From: a virus
Length of the DNA stretch: 37,270 bases
Reading direction: 5' to 3' (one strand)
Virus record (IMG/VR): IMGVR_UViG_3300042691_033785
Span: 1 to 37,270 of that record
The notes beneath the pieces were generated by a model. That model saw nothing but the letters and a program-made list of their open reading frames with translations, searched no databases and was not told the origin of the DNA. Positions 9,201 through 16,600 of this stretch are shown here, in pieces; the first letter of the stretch is position 1; each line of letters starts with the position of its first letter. The translations under genes were made by a program, and so were the position numbers.

Positions 9201-11705
9201 AATTCTGAAGATTCATCTGCTATACAGATCAACGATGCTGTGAATGTATCCGGTACATTCCATGCTGCAACTATTGTGACCAATGATTTAATATCTGAAG
9301 ATTCTACTGCTATCAATGTGTTGGATGGCATGAATGTGTCAGGCACTTTAACAGCCAACACTGCTGTGATCAACAATATCAATACCTCAGACTCCAGCGA
9401 CATACACATCAATGGTGCTTTTGTGAATTTTGATGGAGGGGGAACAGTATTATTTGATAATCAAGCCACTCTCAACAATCTAGCCGATGTGGAGATAACC
9501 AATCCGCAGACCGACCAATTCCTAAGATACAACGGTGCATACTGGGTAAACGGTCAAGGAGCCACAGTGTCCGCAGGTGTGGGAGTGGGATTTTGGCTGA
9601 CAGCTCCTACCATATCTGGAGTGAATGCCAACAACGATAATCCTGTTGCTTCGTTGTCCATATCACCGGGTACCACCACAGAATTAACCATCACCAAAGC
9701 CATCAACAACACCACAGATATCATTGCTGCATTCGTATCCGGTGCTCTGAACAGAACCACATGGGACGGTGGTAACTATCTATTCTCTAATCACATGTAT
9801 GTGGACAGCAACGTGGGCACAACCACAGCCACAGATGCCATCTACACAGTGTTGCCTTTTGTAACCGGTACAGTGACCATCACAGGCACTGGCACATCGA
9901 GAACTGCCACAGCGTCAGCTGGCACCCCATTCGCTGCAGCTGCCATAGATGCTTCGGCCACTATCACAGATGCTTCATTCTTACAAACACCACAGGGACT
10001 GTATCAGATCACTGCTCGATCATCCGACACAGTGGTCACTATCACCACTCCATCAGGCTATACCAATGAGTCAGCTGTGGCTGGTACTGTGTGGAAGAAA
10101 TATTTTGTAGGCAATCCCACAGTGGAAATCAATTCCACCACAGTGGCAGAGTACGACACAAACACTACCAAAGGAGCACTGCCGGTAACCAACAACACTC
10201 GAATAGGTCTTATTGTATTTGGTACAACTACTTCCAACAGAACTGTTTCCATAGTGTATGATGCATCATTGAATGCCTCTAGCTTCACCACACCACTGGC
10301 AGCACAGCACAAGGATCTGGCAGGACTGCAGGGTGGACAATCGAATGAATTCTATCACTTGACAGCAGCAGAATACACTGGCACTGGCACAGGCGCCTTT
10401 GTGCGAACAATCGGTCCTGATCTAACCAATCCGCACATCACAGGATCACTGCATGTGACCACCATCGATTCTACCGACAGCACCACTATAGAAATAAATT
10501 CGGGCGTGGATGTTAACGGTACATTGTTGGCACCTACATTTATTACGAACAATATCAGCTCATCAGACTCCACTGCTATACAGATTGATGATGCTGTGAA
10601 TGTGGGTGGCACTCTAAATGTAAGCGGCACATTGAATGCTGCGACTATCGTTACCAACGATATCAGTTCCGGTGACAGCACTGCCGTGCAGATCAACGAC
10701 GGATTGAATGTGTCAGGCACACTGAGTGCAGATGTGTTGGATGTGAATGAGATATCATCATCTGATTCATCTGCTATACAGATCAATGATGGTATAAATG
10801 TTTCTGGTGTTATAACCGGTGGAAATCATGTTATTGCATCTCAGAATCTTATTAGTAGTAATAGTTCTGGAGATGAGGGTGGAGAAATACTATTGGCCAA
10901 ACCACAAACCAACACAACATTAATTGGTACTGGTGTTACTATAGATGCTTATCAAAATAGATTAAGATTTTTTGAACAAGGTGGTACTGCTAGAGGATAT
11001 TATGTTGATATTACCGAAGGAGATGCAGGTGCAAGTTCTAAACTAGCCACCAAAGCGTATGTAGATGGTCAAATTATTGCTGCTGGATCAGGCACTGTAA
11101 CATCTATCACAGCTGGCACAGGACTTACAGGTGGGACTATTACCACTACAGGCACAATAGCACTGGCCAAAATTATTGACGTTAATGAGATATCATCATC
11201 TGATTCATCTGCCATACAGATCAATGATGCTGTGAACATTAGTGGCATATTGAGTGTGAGTGGCAATGTCATTTCGAATGTGAGTGATCCAATCGCCAGT
11301 CAAGATGCAGCCACAAAAAATTATGTGGATAGTCAGCTTTCCAGTGTTTCATCTTCGTTCCTTGTAGCAGATGACACATCAACTATTGCCACAATAGATT
11401 CTGGAGACACTCTAAGAATCATAGGATCAGGCGGAATTACCACAGCAGTATCAGGAGATACCCTAACAATTGTAGGTTCAAATCCTGCACAGGGTATCAC
11501 ATTCTTTGATGAAGCTTCTACAAGCACAGCAATTCCTGATGGAGGAACCCTACAAATTACCAGCGGAGTGGGTATCAGCACTTCTATCCTAGGAAATGTG
11601 CTAACTATAACAAATACTTCAACGCAGTTGGAAATTGACGGCGGCAGTGCTTATTCAATATACAATGCCATTTCCGAAGCGTTGATTGACGGAGGAACTG
11701 CTTAA
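6234..11705 (+). CDS. Giant modular tail fibre with embedded cupredoxin-like domain (1823 aa)
   Basis: 1823 residues. Residues 1-45 are the tag shared with 860 and 2869. ITFVGDDSSGSTIN modules near 97 and about 880 recur in the 11707 and 13681 proteins. Residues about 195-316 look like a cupredoxin: YRFNQSAASNSTHPINIYY, GTSGAYTELYI, then SYQCQNHAFMG. The possible type-1 copper ligands H249, C302, H305 and M308 are present, with the C-x2-H-x2-M spacing of amicyanin. Most of the rest is about 21 copies of a 30-residue repeat around SAIQINDAVNVSGTL. Residues about 1053-1392 form a block also found in the 13681 protein, ending HKDLAGLQGG, EFYHLT, EYTGTGTG. Base composition changes sharply along the gene. 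AGGGAG at 6222-6227 supports the start. The stop precedes the next ATG by one base. Confidence 0.85.
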   Translation: MAIGRISGSMLKSNLTRNGVDLAFETNILYLDVTNARVGIGTSSPSTALQVDGTTTTTGLVAGGLTYPTADGSNGQVLTTNGTGTLSFTNLSPFTGITFVGDDSSGSTINTAETLRFTGGNNITTAVVNDIVTITGSTNINVNEISSTDSSAIQINDSINVSGNITLPKETNASVIADTFITRNAHIEAATTAVVNLTVTVGSKPADGKWFGQGSTACYYINGVAAPYIDIQQGKIYRFNQSAASNSTHPINIYYDEYKSRVFPDFSGSSSYVTQVGTAGTSGAYTELYIDFPSRGRLSYQCQNHAFMGSFIVVKGSGDPIQFVSDDSSGFYVGGNESVRIAGGNSIDTTASQDSTDTITIALSNAITINEISSTDSTAIQINDGLNVSGTLTANTIQTNELSSTESTAIRVNDSLNASGTITAASFVTHGTSGSITGVNNIEVNQISSNDSTAVQVADGMNVSGTLTAPTFVTNNISSGDSTAIQVNDGLNVSGTLSADVLDVNEISSSDSSAIQINDAVNVSGTFTAKTIVTNDLTSEDSTAIQINDAVNISGILSVSGNVISNVSDPIASQDAATKNYVDSIVGGSNTLTIADDTSTTGSINLDNTLQVLGGNNITTSISGSTLTISGDKIIDVNEINSGDSSAIQINDAVNISGTLNAKTIVTNDLISEDSTAINVLDGMNVSGTLSADVLDVNEISSSDSSAIQINDAVNISGTLNAKTIVTNDLVSEDSTAINVLDGLNVTGDLSISGGDITVPSGNLTITTPAIGTQLILNPNGSAVDIGNLFGLGIIINRDQTYFYKGVEITGSLTVNTISSADSSAIQINDSLNLSGTLTANSGLVANGITYPTTDGTSGQVLITNGAGTLSFTSINSFPGITFVGDDSTGSTINTAETLKFSGGNNITTAVVDDIVTITGSKNININSISSEDSSAIQINSSVNVSGTLSSNSIDVNEINSEDSSAIQINSSVNVSGTLSSNSIDVNEINSEDSSAIQINDAVNVSGTFHAATIVTNDLISEDSTAINVLDGMNVSGTLTANTAVINNINTSDSSDIHINGAFVNFDGGGTVLFDNQATLNNLADVEITNPQTDQFLRYNGAYWVNGQGATVSAGVGVGFWLTAPTISGVNANNDNPVASLSISPGTTTELTITKAINNTTDIIAAFVSGALNRTTWDGGNYLFSNHMYVDSNVGTTTATDAIYTVLPFVTGTVTITGTGTSRTATASAGTPFAAAAIDASATITDASFLQTPQGLYQITARSSDTVVTITTPSGYTNESAVAGTVWKKYFVGNPTVEINSTTVAEYDTNTTKGALPVTNNTRIGLIVFGTTTSNRTVSIVYDASLNASSFTTPLAAQHKDLAGLQGGQSNEFYHLTAAEYTGTGTGAFVRTIGPDLTNPHITGSLHVTTIDSTDSTTIEINSGVDVNGTLLAPTFITNNISSSDSTAIQIDDAVNVGGTLNVSGTLNAATIVTNDISSGDSTAVQINDGLNVSGTLSADVLDVNEISSSDSSAIQINDGINVSGVITGGNHVIASQNLISSNSSGDEGGEILLAKPQTNTTLIGTGVTIDAYQNRLRFFEQGGTARGYYVDITEGDAGASSKLATKAYVDGQIIAAGSGTVTSITAGTGLTGGTITTTGTIALAKIIDVNEISSSDSSAIQINDAVNISGILSVSGNVISNVSDPIASQDAATKNYVDSQLSSVSSSFLVADDTSTIATIDSGDTLRIIGSGGITTAVSGDTLTIVGSNPAQGITFFDEASTSTAIPDGGTLQITSGVGISTSILGNVLTITNTSTQLEIDGGSAYSIYNAISEALIDGGTA
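6816..7181 (+). other. Cupredoxin-like domain coding segment
   Basis: Codons about 195-316 of the giant fibre. H249 (6978-6980) lies in STHPI; C302 (7137-7139), H305 and M308 lie in CQNHAFM. This arrangement of one upstream His plus C-x2-H-x2-M is that of type-1 copper sites such as amicyanin. The fold assignment comes from reading motifs, not from a structure search. Confidence 0.6.
7863..7982 (+). repeat. 120-bp direct repeat, copy 1
   Basis: Identical base for base to 11211-11330, exactly 3348 bases (1116 codons) downstream, in the same frame. It encodes the SGILSVSGNVISNVSDPI and QDAATKNYVD segment. Confidence 0.85.
9031..9230 (+). repeat. Perfect 90-bp tandem duplication
   Basis: 9031-9120 and 9121-9210 are identical, and the first 20 bases of a third copy follow at 9211. 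The unit encodes exactly one 30-residue fibre repeat (SSAIQINSSVNVSGTL and flanks), so the duplication keeps the frame. Confidence 0.95.
9390..10410 (+). repeat. Paralogous ~340-codon fibre block, copy 1
   Basis: Encodes IHINGAFVNF through TGTGTGAFVR. The block at 14401-15414 in the other giant fibre matches along its whole length, most strongly in PFVTGTVTITGTGTSRTATA and QTPQGLYQITARSSDTVVTI. Confidence 0.85.
11211..11330 (+). repeat. 120-bp direct repeat, copy 2
   Basis: Identical to 7863-7982, in the same gene and frame. Confidence 0.85.
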
Positions 11706-11706
11706 A

Positions 11707-13314
11707 ATGGCACAGATTAGATTACGAAGAGACCAATCGGCAAACTGGGCATCAGCCAATCCTACACTGGCTGCTGGAGAAGCTGGTTTTGAATTAGACA
11801 CTCGTCGAATCAAAATTGGTGATGGTGCCACAGCATGGAACGATCTAGCCTACGTAAGAACAGAATTCACAATATCAGATGATGATTCTACCTCAGAATC
11901 ATTTTATTCCGGTCGAACACTTAATGTAAAAGGATCTGGAAATATCACTACATCTCTAGTAGATGACACATTAACAATTACAAGCACAGGAGCAGCACAA
12001 GGTATCACATTCGTAGGTGATGACTCAACTGGCATAAGAATTTCTGATGGTGAAACAATAAAAATTGCTGGTGGCACAGGTATCAGCACTTCAATGTCAT
12101 CAGATTCCACCGGTGACGTATTGGTTATCAGTGCTGACGGAACCACTGCAGTGGCCAATGTGCTGTATGTTTCCAAGAGTGGATCTGATTCCAACGATGG
12201 TCAAACTCTTGCCACATCATTCTTAACTATCAAAGCAGCTCTAGCAGTAGCCACCACAGGCACCACAGTGTTTGTCAAGAGCGGAGATTACACAGAAGTC
12301 AATCCAGTGACCATACCAGCTGGTGTGGCTCTAGTGGGAGACAATTTGAGAACCACCACAGTGAGACCACTCACTACCAATGCTGATTTATTCTATATGA
12401 ACAACAAAGTCTATGTAACAGGATTTACTTTCCGAAGCCACGTGAGTCCCGGAGCAGCATTTGCATACAACCCCAACGGTTCAGCAGGCACAATTGTGAC
12501 CAGTCCTTATGTGCAGAACTGTTCCAGTATCACAACCACCGGTACTGGTATGAGAATTGACGGTTCACATGCTGCAGGATTAAAATCCATGGTTGTGGAT
12601 GCCTACACACAGTTCAACTCAGGCGGACGAGGAGTACATATTTTAAATGATGGGTATGCACAATTGGTGAGCTTGTTCACTATCTGTTGCAATATCGGTG
12701 TGCTGTGCGAGAGTGGTGGACAGTGTTCTATCACAAACTCTAACACATCTTTCGGCACATATGGATTGAAAGCCGATGGAGTGGGCACTGCTTTATTCAC
12801 AGGATTGACCAATGGTGCCAACCAGAGCGGAACCACTATCATCATAGACGGTTTATCCTCTAGGCCAGCTGTCAATGATGTGGTAAAATTTGATGGAGAT
12901 GTGAATTATTATACCATAGTATCTTCTACTGCTGTGAACAGCAGTGGAGAATCCACAGTGACATTATTGGAAACTGTGAGAGACGCCATCGCCAACAACA
13001 CCACAGCAACATTCTATAAGAGATCATTAATATCTGCCAGCGGCCACACATTTGAATATGTGGGCTCAGGTGATGATTTAACCACTGCACTGCCATCAGG
13101 CGGCGGAGTGCCTGTACAAGAGAACGAGATCGTACAGGTCAACGATGGACAAGTTTACTACACCAGCACAGATCACAAGGGTGATTTTAGGATTGGTGAT
13201 GACCTGTTGTTCAACCGAGCAACAGGAACAATAACCGGAAGGACGTTCAGCCGAAGTTTATTTGCGGTTTTAACTCCTTACATATTAGCCCTAGAAGGCT
13301 CATTGAACAACTAA
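11707..13314 (+). CDS. Tail spike or fibre with Mtd-like N-terminus and beta-helix (535 aa)
   Basis: The ATG at 11707 is chosen because GGAGG (11691-11695) lies 11 bases upstream and MAQIRLRRDQSANWASANP is the classic start of this family. Residues 1-50 (ending TRRIKIGDGATAWNDLAYV) resemble the N-terminal domain of phage tropism-type and fibre proteins. An ITFVGDDSTG module lies near 100. From about 150, LYVSKSGSDSNDGQTLATSF and FVKSGDYTEVNPVTIPAGV indicate a right-handed beta-helix of the pectate-lyase or DUF1565 type. The C-terminus (FEYVGSGDDL, GDFRIGDDLLFNRATGTI, FSRSLFAVLTPYILALEG) is, from memory, shared with marine myovirus fibres. It is coupled to the upstream giant fibre (stop at 11703-11705). 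No active site could be assigned. Confidence 0.8.
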   Translation: MAQIRLRRDQSANWASANPTLAAGEAGFELDTRRIKIGDGATAWNDLAYVRTEFTISDDDSTSESFYSGRTLNVKGSGNITTSLVDDTLTITSTGAAQGITFVGDDSTGIRISDGETIKIAGGTGISTSMSSDSTGDVLVISADGTTAVANVLYVSKSGSDSNDGQTLATSFLTIKAALAVATTGTTVFVKSGDYTEVNPVTIPAGVALVGDNLRTTTVRPLTTNADLFYMNNKVYVTGFTFRSHVSPGAAFAYNPNGSAGTIVTSPYVQNCSSITTTGTGMRIDGSHAAGLKSMVVDAYTQFNSGGRGVHILNDGYAQLVSLFTICCNIGVLCESGGQCSITNSNTSFGTYGLKADGVGTALFTGLTNGANQSGTTIIIDGLSSRPAVNDVVKFDGDVNYYTIVSSTAVNSSGESTVTLLETVRDAIANNTTATFYKRSLISASGHTFEYVGSGDDLTTALPSGGGVPVQENEIVQVNDGQVYYTSTDHKGDFRIGDDLLFNRATGTITGRTFSRSLFAVLTPYILALEGSLNN

Positions 13315-13332
13315 AGGAGAGGAGGATAAAAA

Positions 13333-13668
13333 ATGGCATTGGCATTGAACGTATTCAGAACAGTAACAGCAGAATTTACAACTTCGACTACTACTGTTTA
13401 TACAGCACCAGTATCATACACAGGTATCGTTTTGTTGGCACAGATTACTAACGTGACAGGAACATCTGGCACAGTAACAGTCAGTGTAACAAACTCGGCA
13501 TCCACAGTAACAGAATTATTGAAAGATTTTGAAGTACCTGCAAATGATGCATTATCAGCAGTATCTGGAAAATTAGTTATTGAGACTGGTTGTGAATTAA
13601 AAATTTCAGCAAGTGCAAACAGTAAATTCAAACTTACTTTGAGTATACTAGAAAGCGCAAACGAGTAA
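13333..13668 (+). CDS. Small beta-rich fibre-associated protein (111 aa)
   Basis: A 111-residue Ser/Thr/Val-rich protein (MALALNVFRTVTAEF, then VLLAQITNVTGTSGTVTVSV) with no signal peptide or membrane segment. A very strong purine-rich Shine-Dalgarno (GGAGAGGAGG, 13316-13325) sits 7 bases before the ATG, one of the best in the window, suggesting high expression. It lies 18 bases after the beta-helix spike and 12 bases before the next giant fibre, in one apparent operon. The pattern of short strands with a hydrophobic core suggests a beta-sandwich accessory structural protein, for example a fibre connector or tip; this is inferred from position. No named family was recognised. Confidence 0.75.
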   Translation: MALALNVFRTVTAEFTTSTTTVYTAPVSYTGIVLLAQITNVTGTSGTVTVSVTNSASTVTELLKDFEVPANDALSAVSGKLVIETGCELKISASANSKFKLTLSILESANE

Positions 13669-13680
13669 TAAAGGCAAAGA

Positions 13681-16600
13681 ATGAGTAGTGGAAGAATAAA
13701 GAGCGGCAAGGTAAAAAAGATTGCACCTACAGCGGTATCCGCGGATAGGTATAATTTTATACAGTTGTCAGAAACAGAACCGGATTTAGGCGTACCTGCA
13801 TCAACAGGGTATGTACTAACCAGCGACACATCTGGAAACAGATCTTGGGTGTTGGCCGCTTCAACTCTGGAAACTTCTCCTATTACTTTCGTAGGCGATG
13901 ATTCCACAGGAACCGGTGTTAATCTTGGCGAAACATTTAAATTTAAAGGTGGAAATAATATCACCACTGCAGTAATTGGAGATGAAATAACCATCTCTGT
14001 CAGCAAAATTTTAGACGTTAACGAATTATCCAGTTCTGATAGCACAGCGATACAGATCAATGATGCAGTAAACATCAACGGTTTATTAACTGTAAGTAAT
14101 TCCATCAACGTTGATGGTTTATACATTTATAACAACAACATAACCACCACTCGTACCAATGACAACCTTGTTCTAAGTGCCAGCGCTTCCGGCAGAGTGT
14201 ACGTTGAAGATGATTTTGAAGTAACAGGCACAGCTTATCTAAACAATGTTACTGTGACAGGCACTGCTACATTGCCAGTAATAAAAACTAATTCAATATC
14301 CAGCGATGACTCAACCACAATATTAATTGATGATTCTGTAAGTGTTAGTGGAACATTAACAGTTGGTAATGCTGTTATCAACAGAATAGTAACCAATGAT
14401 TCTAGTGATATCAACATCAATGGTGCTCCGGTTAATTTTGCTGCTGGTGGAGAGGTACTGTACAAAAATACTGCTACCTTAGACAATCTAGCAGATGTAC
14501 ATATAGAAAATCCACAACTGGATCAATTCATAAGATACAATGGTGTAGAATGGGTGAACGGATCTGGCGCTGCAGTGTCCGCAGGTGTGGGAGTTTCTTT
14601 CTATCTCGCAGATCCCACAATCACTGCCACAGGCGCTAACAATGATAACGAGATTATCACCATGCAGAACTTTCCTGGCACTGCAGGAGAACAGACAGTT
14701 TCCAAAGCCATCAACAACACCACAGACATTATTGCCGCTTTTGAAACCGCTGCTCTGAACAGAACCGCCATTGATGCAGGTAACTGGTCATTCATTAACC
14801 ATGCTTATGTGGACACCAGCTCAGGCACAACCACCATTGCGAACTACATATACAAAGCAGTGCCTTTTGTGACCGGCACAGTGACCATCACAGGCACCGG
14901 CACATCAAGAACTGCCACAGCTTCAGCAGGCACACCATTTGCTACTTCAGCTATAGATGCTTCGGCTACCAACACCACAGCATCATTCTTACAAACACCA
15001 CAGGGTCTGTATCAAATCACTGCTCGCTCATCTGACACTGTGGTCACTATCACCACACCAACCACCTACACCAATGAGTCAGCAGTGGCAGGTACTGTGT
15101 GGAAAAAATTATTTGGCACTGCACAATCACCGGTGGTCAACTCCACAGTAACAGCGAATTACAATATAGATGCCACAGAACCACTATACTCTATCACTGC
15201 TGCCACAAAACTGGCCATGATAGTGTTTGGTACCACAACCACAGCTATAACACTGACCTATGTGTATGATGGTCAAAACAATGCTTCATTGGTGGTATCT
15301 CCTCTGTCACTGCGACACGATGATTTGGCAGGACTGCAGGGTGGTACAGTGGACGAATTCTATCACTTGACACAATCAGAATACACCGGCACAGGTACAG
15401 GCAACTTTGTGCGAGCATCTGCTCCTACTATTGCCAATCCTTCGGTTACAGGCACATTGAATGTAAATGAAATTGCATCATCTGACAGCACGGCGATACA
15501 GATCAACGACGGTGTAAACATATCTGGTACATTAAATGCCAAAACTCTAGTAACCACGAACATCAGTTCAGAAGACAGCACAGCTATACAGTTCAATGAC
15601 GGTATCAATGTTGTTGGTTCTGTGCGATTGAGCGGATTGCAATATCCTAACGTAATTGGAGAAAACGGACAGGTATTGAGCAGCGATGGTACAGGAAACG
15701 TAGAATGGGCAACACTAACTGGCGGTGGTGGATCCAACGTTGCAGCGGATTCAGTTACATTTACAGGATTTGGAAGTAATAATATTGTTATATCTGATCC
15801 TAACATATCTGTTGATCTAGCAGGAGTGGTACAGTATGGTTCAGTGGACGATTCACAAGCTATTGGATCCTCTCAAGGAACATTTGATACATGGAGTGCC
15901 AATGATTATGACAGTGCATTTTACATTGCGGCCACACTAAACAACGATGCTGTTGAATATGCCACAGCATCTATATCTGCTGCTACCGATGGTGAGGCTG
16001 CTTTTGTGGGGTCTGGAGGAGTAGTTAGCACTGGAGATCAAGGACAAATAACATTTTCAGCAGGATTTGCCAATCCTAACGTGACGATATACGGTACAGG
16101 ATCAACTTCTAACAATACAGCCAGCTATCTAAGAATAGCACTAGGTGATTCTACCACCACATCATCCACAACATCACAGGCGATGGCTGTGGTAAACACT
16201 ATCACTGTTTCTGCTACCATTGTCACAGCCAACATTTCTGTGGGAGATACTGTAGGTATTACAACAGCGCCTAAAATTGCAGATCAGTTCACTGGTACCA
16301 GTAACGACAGCACTGTGGCCTATGACAGTGCATTCTATCTAGCAGTTTCCAAAGATGAAGTTAGTGGAGAGGTAGGTACCTCTTTAGTTTCTTTAGTGCA
16401 AGATGGAACTGATGTATACACTTCTACATATGGTTTAACTGCTTCTGGAGACAACGACAATCAAATGAGTTATTCGGCTACTTTAGCAGACCTAGACGAG
16501 GATTCTACCTATGAAACTGTGAGATTATATGCTACAGGTACTACAAATTTAAACTCTTTAAAATATCACAGAATCAATCTTGGTCCTAGTACCGTAGAAT

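Noticed and set aside
7568-9412. Minus-strand frames of about 118-200 codons with repeated SLICIADES-type peptides
   Set aside because: These are the reverse complement of the SAIQINDAV repeat array; repetition on one strand keeps the opposite frame open by chance.
7300-11300. Regularly spaced repeats that might suggest a CRISPR array
   Set aside because: Units are about 90 bp, coding, in frame and diverged; there are no unique spacers of constant length and no cas genes.
11707-13314. Diversity-generating retroelement target, because of the Mtd-like N-terminus
   Set aside because: No reverse transcriptase gene, no template/variable repeat pair and no C-type lectin C-terminus is visible in the window.
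13398-14126. A 242-codon open frame on the minus strand
   Set aside because: It lies entirely antisense to the 13333 and 13681 genes, and its codon pattern is the mirror of the Ser/Thr/Val-rich fibre repeats. No ribosome site or promoter.
14957-15151. A 64-codon plus-strand frame inside the giant fibre
   Set aside because: Shadow frame within a strongly supported coding region.
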